Source of the DNA: Pseudomonas sp. B33.4
GTDB lineage: Bacteria; Pseudomonadota; Gammaproteobacteria; Pseudomonadales; Pseudomonadaceae
Direction: 5' to 3'
Length of the DNA stretch: 64,000 nucleotides
NCBI RefSeq assembly: GCF_034555375.1
Contig: NZ_CP140706.1
Coordinates: 301,001-365,000, forward strand
Made by a program: the position numbers and the translations under genes. Below the pieces are notes generated by a model, which worked only from the letters and a program-made list of their open reading frames with translations, made no database searches and was not told the DNA's origin. Shown piece by piece: positions 16,773-24,813 of the stretch; positions within the stretch are counted from its first letter, which is position 1, and every line of letters starts with the position of its first letter.

Positions 16773-18059
16773 ATGTTGAACAAGCGAATCAGTCTGATCG
16801 CACTGGGGATGTTGAGCGCCACTCAGGCCATGGCTAACGACCAGGCCGAGTCCAAGGGTTTTGTTGAAGACAGCAGCCTCAAAGTGCTGCTGCGCAATGC
16901 CTACATCAATCGTGACTACAAAGACGGTAACCCGGACAGAGCCGAGTGGGGCCAGGCGGCCATCGGTACGTTCTCGTCCGGCTTCACCCAAGGCACCGTG
17001 GGTGTCGGTGTCGATGCTTTTGGTCTGTACGCGCTGCGTCTGGACGGTGGTAAGGGGCGCAGCGGCGCCGGCGGCATCGACTTCTTCAAACAGGGCGACA
17101 GCGGCAACGCGGCTGACGATCTGTCCAAATTCGGTGCAGCGGTCAAATTCCGTGTCTCCAACACCGTTCTGACCTACGGCGACCAGATGCCGGCCCTGCC
17201 GGTGCTGAACTACGACAATTCGCGTCTGCTGCCAGAAAGCTACACCGGCACTTTGATCACTTCCAAAGAGATCAAAGGCCTGGAGCTGAACGCCGGTCGT
17301 TTCACCGCCGAATCGCGCAAGAGCGCTGAAGGCCGTGACAGCGGTGGTCTGAAGTCGATCAATGTGTTGGGCGGTAGCTATCAGTTCACCGAACAGTTCA
17401 AGGCAGCGCTGTACGCTTCCGACGTCGAAGACGTGATGAAGAAGCAGTACGTGAACGCCAACTACGTGTTCCCGATCAACAAGGATCAGTCGCTGACCCT
17501 GGACTTCAACGGCTACCGCACCAAACTTGACAAGTCTTATGCGGACATCAAGAACACGGGCGGTCAGGACAACAAGATCTGGAGCCTGGCAGCCACGTTT
17601 GCTACAGGCCCGCACTCGTTCACCGTGGCTCACCAGCGCAGTACGGGTGACAGCAACCTGGGTTATCCGTACGGCGGATATCAGAATGACGGTCGCCGTC
17701 AGGGTGACGGTGGCAACACCATCTACCTGGCGAACTCCTACTGGTCGGACTTCAACGCTGAAGACGAGCGCAGCTGGCAACTGGGCTACGGCCTGGACTT
17801 CGGCGCATTCGGCGTACCGGGTCTGAGCTACAACTTCGCTTACGTGCGTGGCGACAACATCACCACCGACACCAGCAGCGGCGGTACCGAGCGTGAGATC
17901 TTCAATCAGGTCAAATACGTCGTACAAAGTGGTCCGGCCAAAGACCTTAGCGTGAAATTGCGCAGCTCGATCCTGCGCGTTTCGCAGAAATCCGCCGACT
18001 ACAACAGCAGCGGTAACGAACTGCGTGTATTCGTGGATTACCCGATCAACATCTTCTGA
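16773..18059 (+). CDS. oprE: OprD-family porin OprE
   Basis: A 428-residue outer-membrane porin. It has a signal peptide (MLNKRISLIALGMLSATQAMA), the early FVEDSSLKVLLRNAYINRDY common to the OprD family, and the C-terminal VFVDYPINIF ending in Phe. The start at 16773 has AAGGAAAACAAA just upstream; the A-rich stretch at the ribosome site fits Hfq/Crc catabolite control. OprE is linked to aguBA in other Pseudomonas, and the same neighbourhood is kept here with three genes inserted. OprD porins admit small amino acids or carboxylates. Confidence 0.9.
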   Translation: MLNKRISLIALGMLSATQAMANDQAESKGFVEDSSLKVLLRNAYINRDYKDGNPDRAEWGQAAIGTFSSGFTQGTVGVGVDAFGLYALRLDGGKGRSGAGGIDFFKQGDSGNAADDLSKFGAAVKFRVSNTVLTYGDQMPALPVLNYDNSRLLPESYTGTLITSKEIKGLELNAGRFTAESRKSAEGRDSGGLKSINVLGGSYQFTEQFKAALYASDVEDVMKKQYVNANYVFPINKDQSLTLDFNGYRTKLDKSYADIKNTGGQDNKIWSLAATFATGPHSFTVAHQRSTGDSNLGYPYGGYQNDGRRQGDGGNTIYLANSYWSDFNAEDERSWQLGYGLDFGAFGVPGLSYNFAYVRGDNITTDTSSGGTEREIFNQVKYVVQSGPAKDLSVKLRSSILRVSQKSADYNSSGNELRVFVDYPINIF

Positions 18060-18086
18060 TGCCTGATCAAGTGTAAGAAACATGAG

Positions 18087-18116
18087 AAAAACCCCGACTG
18101 GTTCGGGGTTTTTTTT
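18087..18116 (+). terminator. Rho-independent terminator after oprE
   Basis: AAAACCCCGA pairs with TCGGGGTTTT around CTGGT, followed by eight T in total. Confidence 0.88.
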
Positions 18117-18291
18117 CGACGGTTTTTCGATGAAAACCGGAAAAAACCGGTGTTTTTGTCATGTAAAAGTTGTTTTCAGGTCGCTGCAAACGCCGTTTCA
18201 AACAGGGCTTTAAATGCCTGAAATTCTTTCTCATGGACGCAAATTCTCCACCTAATAGATTAGGCCGCTCAACGCAGCGGAGAATTTGGTA

Positions 18292-19038
18292 ATGATCGTT
18301 TTGAACAGAGAAGTGGGCGAATCGCTACGGCGCGACAAATATGTCAACGTCCAGGGTGGTGACTTCAATCTCTACGGTCATTTTGCCGACTTCGTCAGAC
18401 TGACCAAAAGTTGGGAAAACATGGAGCCTGACAGTTACTACGGTCAGGCCGAAGCCGGCATGCGTTACCGTCGTTACAGCGACTTCGAGTACAACCCGAA
18501 GACGCGCGAGCTGAAGCAACTCGAGCATCGCGCCTATGTGCAGTCCAAGGAAAACAACGCCTATGTCGGCGGCCTAGTGCGGCACTTTCAGGACTTCTCC
18601 GATGAAGTGATTACTTCGCCGGTAATGCGCAGCCTGATCGACACCGATTTCGAAGTGTACAAAAGCGTCCTGCCGGAAGAGCTGCACGATGAAATCTGGC
18701 AGTGCCAGATCCATCAGATCCGCATCGAGATCAAACCCGGCAAACAACTGGAAATCACTCCTGAAGGGATTCACTGCGACGGCTATCCGTTCAGCGGTGT
18801 GCACTTCTGGGGGCGCAACAATGTCGAGGGCGCGGAGAGTCGTTTGTACGACATCCACGAGCATCAACTGGCGTCGACCACCTACCAGGAAATTCTCGAC
18901 ACCACTTACTTCCTCGATCGCGACATGCGCCACTACGTGACGCCAGCGCGCAACAATCACACCCATGCCATGGCGTACCGGCAGATTCTGGCGATTTCCT
19001 TCTCGCGGCCCGGGACCGCTTTCGACATTGTTCGCTAA
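18292..19038 (+). CDS. 2OG-Fe(II) dioxygenase of the isoleucine-hydroxylase type
   Basis: A 248-residue protein of the 2OG-Fe dioxygenase family that includes the Bacillus L-isoleucine 4-hydroxylase. The iron-binding facial triad is visible as His161-Cys-Asp163 (GIHCDGYPFSGVHFWGRNN) and His214 (DMRHYVTPA); an Arg230 in AYRQILAISF is placed to bind 2-oxoglutarate. Length is normal for the family. The ATG at 18292 has GGAGAA 7 bases upstream. It heads an operon with a GNAT enzyme and AzlC/AzlD exporter subunits, so hydroxylation of a branched or other aliphatic amino acid followed by export is the inferred role. The substrate is not shown by sequence. Confidence 0.82.
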   Translation: MIVLNREVGESLRRDKYVNVQGGDFNLYGHFADFVRLTKSWENMEPDSYYGQAEAGMRYRRYSDFEYNPKTRELKQLEHRAYVQSKENNAYVGGLVRHFQDFSDEVITSPVMRSLIDTDFEVYKSVLPEELHDEIWQCQIHQIRIEIKPGKQLEITPEGIHCDGYPFSGVHFWGRNNVEGAESRLYDIHEHQLASTTYQEILDTTYFLDRDMRHYVTPARNNHTHAMAYRQILAISFSRPGTAFDIVR

Positions 19039-19495
19039 TCAGATCACTCCAATCGACGGCGTCGAGTGTTCGACGCCGGTGGTGCTGCGACGCGCCACGG
19101 CCAAGGATGCGCAGCGCATGGAGCGCTACTTCCGCCAATTCGACGAAGTGTCCTTCTGCGAATGGCAGGACGCCAAGTGCCTGCGCGGCGTGCTGATTCA
19201 GAAAACCACCACGTCCTATCTCGCCTTTGACGTTGCAGGCGAAATCGTCGGTGCGGTGTTGGGCGGCATGCTCGGCAGTCGCGGCACCATCAACCACCTG
19301 GCCGTCAGCCCGCGCTATCGCAGCCAAGGCGTCGGTCAACGACTGGTTGAAGCGGCGTCGTCAGACATGAAGCGTGTCGGTGTGTTACGGATGTTTCTGT
19401 TCGTCGACGATGCTAACCTCGCGGGCAAGCGTTTTTGGACTGCCCAGGGTTTTTGCGAGCCCCATGGCGAACGGACATTTGAGAGGGATCTATGA
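19028..19495 (+). CDS. GNAT-family N-acetyltransferase
   Basis: About 155 residues with the GNAT acetyl-CoA loop (RYRSQGVGQRLVEAA) and the C-terminal FLFVDDANLAGKRFWTAQGF strand-helix. The start is uncertain: a TTG at 19028 overlaps the dioxygenase stop, and GTG codons at 19079 and 19082 give shorter forms. It overlaps azlC by four bases (ATGA). In this operon it may acetylate the hydroxylated amino acid or a precursor; this is inference. Confidence 0.8.
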   Translation: MFANQITPIDGVECSTPVVLRRATAKDAQRMERYFRQFDEVSFCEWQDAKCLRGVLIQKTTTSYLAFDVAGEIVGAVLGGMLGSRGTINHLAVSPRYRSQGVGQRLVEAASSDMKRVGVLRMFLFVDDANLAGKRFWTAQGFCEPHGERTFERDL

Positions 19496-20208
19496 ATGAA
19501 ACGTCCGGCAGTGCGCCGTTGATGGTCAACCATCAGCCGTCGCGCACGTTTGCCGAAGCCAGCCCGGTGGTCGCCGGTTATTTCACGGTGTCATTCGTGT
19601 TCGGGTTGATGGCCGTCAACGCCGGGTTGCCGATGTGGCTGCCAGTGGCGATGTGTTTGTTCGTCTATGCCGGCGCTTCGCAATTCGCCGCGCTGGCGCT
19701 GATCTCCAGCGGCGCCTCGCTGACGACTATCGTACTGACCACTTTCCTGATCAACGCGCGGCACATGTTGATGTCGGTTTACATGGCCAAGGCTCTGCGC
19801 GCCCTCGGATTGAGCCGCATGGAACGCTGGTGCTACGCCGGAGGTTTAACCGACGAGTCCTTCGCTTTCCACAGTGTGAAACTCGGCACTGGCGCTCCGG
19901 TCAACGTGCGTTATCTGATCGGCTTCAACTTGTTCTGTCACACCTCGTGGGTGCTTGGCGGTTTGCTCGGCGCGGTCTGCGCGCAGTACGCGGCGCACCT
20001 GATCAAGTATCAGCTCGACTACGCCCTGACGGCGATGATGCTCTACGTGCTGGTGTCGCTGTGCAACACCCGCAACAAACTCATCGCCGCTGCGGCCGCT
20101 GTGCTGTGCATGGGCGCGTTGAGTCTGGTCGGCAGCTCGCCGTTCAATGTGTTTATCGCCACGTTTGTGGGCTGCGGAGTGGGTGTATGCCTGACCAAAC
20201 GTTCCTGA
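19492..20208 (+). CDS. AzlC-family amino-acid exporter, large subunit
   Basis: A 238-residue inner-membrane protein with about seven hydrophobic segments and the AzlC signature around FVYAGASQFAALALISSGAS and FLINARHMLMSVYMA. AzlC/AzlD pairs export branched-chain amino acids or their analogues. It overlaps the GNAT gene by four bases and the azlD-like gene by 22 bases, so the four genes form one tight operon. Confidence 0.9.
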   Translation: MNETSGSAPLMVNHQPSRTFAEASPVVAGYFTVSFVFGLMAVNAGLPMWLPVAMCLFVYAGASQFAALALISSGASLTTIVLTTFLINARHMLMSVYMAKALRALGLSRMERWCYAGGLTDESFAFHSVKLGTGAPVNVRYLIGFNLFCHTSWVLGGLLGAVCAQYAAHLIKYQLDYALTAMMLYVLVSLCNTRNKLIAAAAAVLCMGALSLVGSSPFNVFIATFVGCGVGVCLTKRS

Positions 20209-20504
20209 TTCTGGTGGTCGCGCTGATGATGGCCGTGACCTTCCTGCCACGCGCCCTGCCACTGCAAGTCAATACCGAGCACTGGCCGCCGTTCGTGGCG
20301 CGAGCGCTGGAATACCTGCCGGTGGCGATCGTCGCTGCGATCAGCCTGACTCCCTTGTTGATCAAGGATCAGCACATACAGCTCGATCGCCCGGAATTCT
20401 ATGCCGCAATTCCGACGTTGTTATGTGCGTATTTCAGCAAAAACCTCTTTCTCAGTGTGGCGGTTGGGACGGCTGCGTACATTGCGCTCGGCTCGTTCAT
20501 GTAG
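20187..20504 (+). CDS. AzlD-family amino-acid exporter, small subunit
   Basis: A 105-residue protein with four hydrophobic segments, starting MPDQTFLILVVALMMAVTFL and containing the family's FLPRALPL. It is the partner of the AzlC protein encoded just upstream; its start lies inside the end of that gene. Its 3' end overlaps the convergent LysR gene by 84 bases. Confidence 0.88.
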   Translation: MPDQTFLILVVALMMAVTFLPRALPLQVNTEHWPPFVARALEYLPVAIVAAISLTPLLIKDQHIQLDRPEFYAAIPTLLCAYFSKNLFLSVAVGTAAYIALGSFM

Positions 20505-21347
20505 CGGTAGATCGACGACATCACTCAACGCCTGGCTCGACAACTCCGGATTGTTCACCGCCAGGCGCACTTCGAGGAAATCCTCGAAACCTGGGAAAAT
20601 CGTCAGGCCGTTCTTTTGCGCGGCCTCACGCGAAACCATGCCGACCGCGTCCATCTGCGTGATCAGCGACAGCGTCAACGTTTCACTGCACGAATAGACC
20701 ATGCGCTGGCCGTTCTCGTGATTGCCCAGCCCAGCGTCGAGAAAACGCAGAAAGCTGTGGGAATACGGACAATCTTCTGCAGGACGCACCTGAAACTTAT
20801 TGCCCAGCAACGTCAGTGGATCGTTCTCCTGACCACAATGCGCGCCGACCACTTGTACCTGCACTTCCGGCAAGACAATGCTTGGCAAACCCGGCCGTTG
20901 CGGACCGATCAGCACCGCCAGGTCGAAGTCCTCATTTTTCAGCTTGCTGAGGTTTTCCATCGACTCGGCGTAGCTGAATTCCATCTGATAATCGGGAAAC
21001 ACCTCGATCAGGCGTCCAATCATTCGCCGGTTGAAATCCGGCGACAAGGTGTTGTTCAACGCAACCTTCAACGTGCGCTGGCCCGGCACCTTCAGTGCCT
21101 CGACTTTCTCTTCCATCTGTCGCGTGGCAATCAGCACTTTGTCCATATACGGCGTCAGCTCAGTGCCTTGCGGCGTCAGCGTCAGCCCTTTGTTGGAACG
21201 TCGAAACAAGCGGAAACCGAACTGCTCTTCGACCTTGTTCAACTGCGCGGCCAACGCTTGCACAGTCAGGCACGAATGCTCGGCTGCGGCCGACAACGAG
21301 CCGGTCTGCACGATGCGCATGAGGTTGCGTAAGGTTCTGCTATCCAT
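20421..21347 (-). CDS. LysR-family transcriptional regulator
   Basis: A 308-residue LysR protein. It has an N-terminal winged HTH (residues 1-60, LRNLMRIVQTGSLSAAAEHS) and an effector-binding domain (about 90-290). It is convergent with the exporter operon and overlaps azlD by 84 bases. Its position suggests control of the dioxygenase-exporter operon, though LysR genes are usually divergent from their targets, so this is only a guess. Confidence 0.88.
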   Translation of the reverse strand: MDSRTLRNLMRIVQTGSLSAAAEHSCLTVQALAAQLNKVEEQFGFRLFRRSNKGLTLTPQGTELTPYMDKVLIATRQMEEKVEALKVPGQRTLKVALNNTLSPDFNRRMIGRLIEVFPDYQMEFSYAESMENLSKLKNEDFDLAVLIGPQRPGLPSIVLPEVQVQVVGAHCGQENDPLTLLGNKFQVRPAEDCPYSHSFLRFLDAGLGNHENGQRMVYSCSETLTLSLITQMDAVGMVSREAAQKNGLTIFPGFEDFLEVRLAVNNPELSSQALSDVVDLPLHERAERNVRSRPNRHTEKEVFAEIRT

Positions 21348-21532
21348 GGGTAATGCCCTCTAAAGTGGGCTGGGTATTGTTGTTTACGAGACTGCCGGTC
21401 AGGCGCCATATGCTGGCTATATTCCTGCACCTGAGCATAGTTGTCGCGGGTTTAGTAGCGAATCGATGTCTCCGCCGATGGCTGGAGGCTGACACAGGAT
21501 CGGGGTTTTTGGTGACGTGGGGGTGATGGGGG

Positions 21533-21577
21533 TCAAAAAAAAGTGCCCGGATCGAAGGACCCGGGCGCTTTTTTTCG
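21533..21577. terminator. Bidirectional intrinsic terminator
   Basis: AAGTGCCCGG pairs with CCGGGCGCTT (one wobble) around ATCGAAGGA, with A8 before and T7 after. It stands about 90 bases before the orphan toxin-like frame and shields that island from read-through. Confidence 0.8.
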
Positions 21578-21589
21578 TTTGGAATCTAA

Positions 21590-22360
21590 GAGCTGTGGCG
21601 ATTTTTCCCACCTTCGCTCGGCAGCAATCCTTCCCGATACCAGAAGCGTCCGATTGCAAATGAGGATGTGGCTGAGTTACCCCACCGCCAAAAACCAGCG
21701 AAATATGGACTTGTTACTTTGAGGATTTTGTTAAGGCCGAATCCATTGGAGTTAAGGATATTTCCGCCTAGCCAAGGCGCGACTGGGTGGGTACCAATGA
21801 ATTTGCCAGGAAAGCGCGCTACTCCCAATCAAACCAATTGGATAGCCCTTGGCTTACCGGACATACGCGATATCGAAGTGAGGTTATTGAATTCGAATGC
21901 TCGAGAAATTCCTGGTGCGACAAGTTTGGAATTGGCTTGGGAGCAAGTTGCGTCGGGGTTTGGGTTGTCGGAAGGCAAGAGTTACTCCGTGATACAAACG
22001 CCTTACGTCGCAGTCACTGTCAGACGCGAATATCTACTACATATCGTGGAAAAAAGGCCCAATGCGCGAGAGCGATTCACCGAGTTTGCACTGGATACCA
22101 TTCAGAACCCCTTGGAAATCTGGCAAATTTCCTACGATGACGGCTCGATACGACTGGCGTTTATCGGTGCGTACAACACGAAATATCAGATGCTTGTGGT
22201 GATCCACGCTGACTATGGACACGCTCTTTGGAATTTCATGAACTGCGACAAGAAAGCCTTGAATAAGCATCGCCACGGGATAGTGGTGTATCAGCGTTTC
22301 CAAACCGCCAAACAAAAAAAGCAGCCTGAAGAGGCTGCTTTTTCTGAAGTAGGTGCTTGA
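21590..22360 (+). CDS. Orphan toxin-like protein with a PBECR/barnase-like nuclease domain
   Basis: The frame is open from a stop at 21587 to a stop at 22358. The first good start is the GTG at 21668 (230 residues), but the frame continues upstream to 21590 without a start, which suggests the C-terminal end of a once longer protein. The last 110 residues (YLLHIVEKRPNARERFTEFA, then IWQISYDDGSIRLAFIGAY, then KALNKHRHGIVVY) resemble the phage-Barnase-EndoU-ColicinE5/D-RelE-like fold used as toxin tips. Base composition is lower in GC than the neighbours. No immunity gene is obvious. A terminator overlaps its last codons. Confidence 0.55.
   Translation, partial: ELWRFFPPSLGSNPSRYQKRPIANEDVAELPHRQKPAKYGLVTLRILLRPNPLELRIFPPSQGATGWVPMNLPGKRATPNQTNWIALGLPDIRDIEVRLLNSNAREIPGATSLELAWEQVASGFGLSEGKSYSVIQTPYVAVTVRREYLLHIVEKRPNARERFTEFALDTIQNPLEIWQISYDDGSIRLAFIGAYNTKYQMLVVIHADYGHALWNFMNCDKKALNKHRHGIVVYQRFQTAKQKKQPEEAAFSEVGA
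22314..22344. terminator. Intrinsic terminator inside the end of the toxin-like gene
   Basis: AAAAAAGCAGCCT pairs with AGGCTGCTTTTT around GAAG. It lies inside the last 16 codons of the toxin-like frame, which is unusual and hints that the frame has been extended by chance over an older terminator. Confidence 0.8.
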
Positions 22361-22567
22361 TATTGTGCTCCCTCAAGCAGGGGAGAAGAGGTCTCACCCG
22401 AGCGCTGATATTCAGGTCATCAACGGGGTTCCTAACGCCGACTATTGCCACCTGAAGGCAGTCGGTTTCGCGCTCTTGGGGCCGATTCTCTGTCAGGCGT
22501 ATTGGCAAGTCAAACGAAAAATAGGCAATAGGAGTCCGCATATGAAGCGCTTTATTTGTTTGGTTCA

Positions 22568-22596
22568 TATGTGTACTAATCTTGATGTATCACATA
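22568..22596. promoter_or_regulatory. Inverted repeat before the Xre/RES pair
   Basis: TATGTG (22568-22573) and CACATA (22591-22596) flank 17 bases, 20 bases before the antitoxin start. Xre-type antitoxins usually repress their own promoter, so this is a likely operator. Confidence 0.4.
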
Positions 22597-22615
22597 ACGA
22601 GTTGGTAACGATCTG

Positions 22616-23023
22616 ATGCCTACTTCACCTCCAGCCCTCACTCCAAGCGAACAACGCGACGCCCCCGAAGCCGGTCGCGTCGCGTTGAAGTTCTTCTTCA
22701 ACCTCATGGAGCGCTGGGGCTGCAGCGCCGAGCAGCAACGCACATTGCTGGGCGGCGTCGGCAACACCACGTTCTACAAATACAAACACCTGCCGAATAT
22801 CCGTCTGCCCAATGACACGCTTGAGCGCATCTCTTACCTGATGGGCATTCACAAGGCGCTGAGTATCATCTTCAGCAACAGCCGCGACCGCGCCTACACG
22901 TGGGTCAGCAGTCCGAACACAGCGGCGCCGTTCAACGGGCGAACGGCGCTGGATTACATGCTCGCCGGACGCGTAGTCGATATCGCCGATGTGCGTCGCT
23001 ACCTCGACGGAGTGCGCGGTTGA
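22616..23023 (+). CDS. Xre/MbcA/ParS-type antitoxin
   Basis: A 135-residue protein with an Xre-like HTH region (about residues 25-80, KFFFNLMERWGCSAEQQRTL) and a C-terminal DUF2384-like region (RTALDYMLAGRVVDIADVRR). This is the antitoxin half of RES-Xre modules. Its stop overlaps the start region of the RES gene, so the pair is translationally coupled. Confidence 0.85.
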   Translation: MPTSPPALTPSEQRDAPEAGRVALKFFFNLMERWGCSAEQQRTLLGGVGNTTFYKYKHLPNIRLPNDTLERISYLMGIHKALSIIFSNSRDRAYTWVSSPNTAAPFNGRTALDYMLAGRVVDIADVRRYLDGVRG

Positions 23024-23700
23024 AAGTGCCTGATTTGGTGGATGTGCAATGGCCGCGAGCCTACCGCATCGTCAACAGTAGCTTCCCGCCGATCGCGTTG
23101 TTCGAAGATGTGCTCGATCCCGAAGACCTGGAAGTTGCCTACGCGCTGGAAGCGCTGACCAACGATCGCCTGATCGAGCAGGCCGGCGTTCTCGCCCGAG
23201 TGCGTCCCAAAGATCGACTCTCCGGCCCCGGCTCGACTCCGGTGATGGCCGCTTTTACCCACATCGGCAAACGCAGTCGGTTCTGCGACGGCACCTTCGG
23301 CGTTTACTACGCTGCGAGCAGCCAGGCGGCTGCCATCGCCGAGACCTGTTATCACCAGGAACGATTTCTTGCGGCGACCCAAGAAGCGGACCTTGAATTG
23401 ACCATGCGGACTTACGTTAATCGGGTGGTTAAAGCGTTACACGACATTCGTCACGATCACCCCGAGCTGCACAATCCGGATCCGGAGGCTTACGGGCCGT
23501 CTCAGCTATTCGCCCGGCAACTGCGCGAAACCGAGTCGTGGGGGCTGCTTTACAACAGCGTTCGCCTGCCGGGCCATGAATGCGTTGCCGCGTTTCGACC
23601 TCCAGCGGTATCGATTCCGAAGCAGGGCAAGCATTTGCGGTATGTGTGGAGTGCGAGTCAGCAGAAAATTTCGTTTGTGCTTGAGATCAGTCAGGTCTGA
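23020..23700 (+). CDS. RES-domain toxin (NAD+-degrading type)
   Basis: About 226 residues. The RES-domain residues that name the family are present: Arg in KRSRFCDGTFGVYYAAS, Glu108 in AIAETCYHQERF and Ser in GLLYNSVRLPG. Characterised members deplete NAD+. The start is the TTG at 23020, overlapping the antitoxin stop (TTGA), or a GTG at 23026. The gene sits directly after its antitoxin. Confidence 0.87.
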   Translation: MKVPDLVDVQWPRAYRIVNSSFPPIALFEDVLDPEDLEVAYALEALTNDRLIEQAGVLARVRPKDRLSGPGSTPVMAAFTHIGKRSRFCDGTFGVYYAASSQAAAIAETCYHQERFLAATQEADLELTMRTYVNRVVKALHDIRHDHPELHNPDPEAYGPSQLFARQLRETESWGLLYNSVRLPGHECVAAFRPPAVSIPKQGKHLRYVWSASQQKISFVLEISQV

Positions 23701-23703
23701 AAC

Positions 23704-23730
23704 GCAAAAGCCCTCGCATCGGCGAGGGCC
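23704..23730 (-). terminator. Intrinsic terminator of the DUF3077-like gene
   Basis: GCCCTCGCC and GGCGAGGGC-type arms around GAT. Read on the minus strand it is followed by TTTTGCG, so it ends the gene at 23743-24024. Confidence 0.65.
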
Positions 23731-23742
23731 TGACACCGGCGT

Positions 23743-24024
23743 TCACATCAACGGCTTGTCCGGCGGCGTATCCATCACTTTCACGACATCATCGATCAGC
23801 GCCTTGCTTAACTCCTGCAGATACTGCGAGGCATACGCGTGAAGGTCAGGGTCGCGAGAAACTGAAGTGTCCGCAGTGAGCAGTCGTGAAATGTGAAGCA
23901 AGTATGAGGCGTGGGAAAGGGCGGCGATTACGGGCACACCACGATTGGTGCGGAACATCGCTTGATTGGAGTGGAAGGAAAAGTGGGTGAGGCCGAGGGT
24001 TTTCAGATCTTGAGAATGGGTCAT
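23743..24024 (-). CDS. Small Pseudomonas protein, DUF3077/DUF6124-like
   Basis: A 93-residue protein (MTHSQDLKTLGLTHFSFHSN...) with an amphipathic helical C-terminal half. The pattern of a short N-terminus followed by a phrase like MFRTNRGVPVIAALSHASYL resembles small DUF3077-type proteins that are numerous in P. fluorescens genomes. Function is unknown. GGAAGGTG precedes the ATG. About 126 bases upstream begins the 3' end of a highly structured RNA on the same strand. Confidence 0.6.
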   Translation of the reverse strand: MTHSQDLKTLGLTHFSFHSNQAMFRTNRGVPVIAALSHASYLLHISRLLTADTSVSRDPDLHAYASQYLQELSKALIDDVVKVMDTPPDKPLM

Positions 24025-24150
24025 TTCGCTTCACCTTCCGTTCGAGATGGACGGGCGTGAAGTGACCGGTGTGCTGACGGATCAATGGCTTTCATTTGTG
24101 AACTCCCTGTATCAAATGAGAGCTGCTATTTCGTTCTCAGGCGAAAAGGT

Positions 24151-24335
24151 GGCAGCTATGCGCAGGCTGAGAAACCGGAGATACAGGAACCCGGCAGACC
24201 CGAAGGTCTCCCACGCACAGCCGCCATTGCACGTGAATGCGGACACTAAAACAGCGTCGGCAATCGTGGTTTGGGGCGCTGGTGCGCCTGCATCTTACGC
24301 GGGTTCTCAGGCCCGGTCGCTGAATTGGCAGCGAC
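24151..24335 (-). ncRNA. Candidate structured leader RNA with a three-way junction
   Basis: Read on the minus strand, GGCGGCUGUGCG (24225-24214) pairs with CGCAUAGCUGCC (24162-24151) in 12 pairs, two of them G-U. This closes a junction holding AGACC-UUCG-GGUCU (24209-24196) and CCGG-N12-CCGG (24194-24175). Upstream on the same strand are GUCGCUG-N6-CAGCGAC (24335-24316), GGCGC-ACCA-GCGCC (24288-24275) and GACGCU-N5-AGUGUC (24258-24242). The G-U pairs would be A-C mismatches on the plus strand, so the RNA is minus-strand, co-directional with the gene at 24024. It may be a 5' leader or a separate RNA. Confidence 0.6.
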
Positions 24336-24447
24336 GAACTGAACGGTAGCTCTGCGAGGGGCGAATGAGCAACGGTGGCTAGTAGTGGCTTGTCGTTACA
24401 ACAGATTTCACAAGGCTTCGCGCCATGCATTTCGTCGATCTGTCCCT

Positions 24448-24484
24448 ATAAACGTTTATGGTTTGTTTGTACGGCGTAGCCGTA
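24448..24484. promoter_or_regulatory. Operator palindromes before the HigBA-type pair
   Basis: Two perfect palindromes precede the toxin gene: ATAAACGTTTAT (24448-24459) and TACGGC-GTA-GCCGTA (24470-24484). The second ends 11 bases before the start codon and is the likely autoregulatory site of the HTH antitoxin. Confidence 0.6.
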
Positions 24485-24495
24485 TAGTCAGGTTC

Positions 24496-24813
24496 ATGTA
24501 TACAATCATCGAAACGGAAATGTTCAAGCACTATGCAGACGCCATATGGGTCGATGGTGAGCGCCATGAATTCATAAATTGGCTTGCTGCAAATCCTCTG
24601 GCTGGTGATGTCGTGCCTGGCAGTGGAGGTTTGCGCAAGGTGCGGTGGACTCGCACCGGCATGGGTAAGCGAGGCGGTACACGTATCATTTATTACAACA
24701 CGCTTTCTGAAGGCTCGATTTGGTTGCTCATTGCCTACACCAAGGCAAAGCTCGACAACTTGCCCGTAGCTTTCCTTAAGCAACTGAAGGAGGAAATCAG
24801 CGATGGTCGATGA
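24496..24813 (+). CDS. RelE/HigB-type toxin
   Basis: A 105-residue protein starting MYTIIETEMFKHYADAIWVD. The RelE-fold core is visible in GGLRKVRWTRTGMGKRGGTR followed by IIYYNTLSEGSIWLLIAYTK, which matches HigB-like mRNA interferases encoded before their antitoxin. It overlaps the antitoxin gene by 11 bases. Order (toxin first) and antitoxin type match HigBA/NadS modules. Confidence 0.88.
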   Translation: MYTIIETEMFKHYADAIWVDGERHEFINWLAANPLAGDVVPGSGGLRKVRWTRTGMGKRGGTRIIYYNTLSEGSIWLLIAYTKAKLDNLPVAFLKQLKEEISDGR

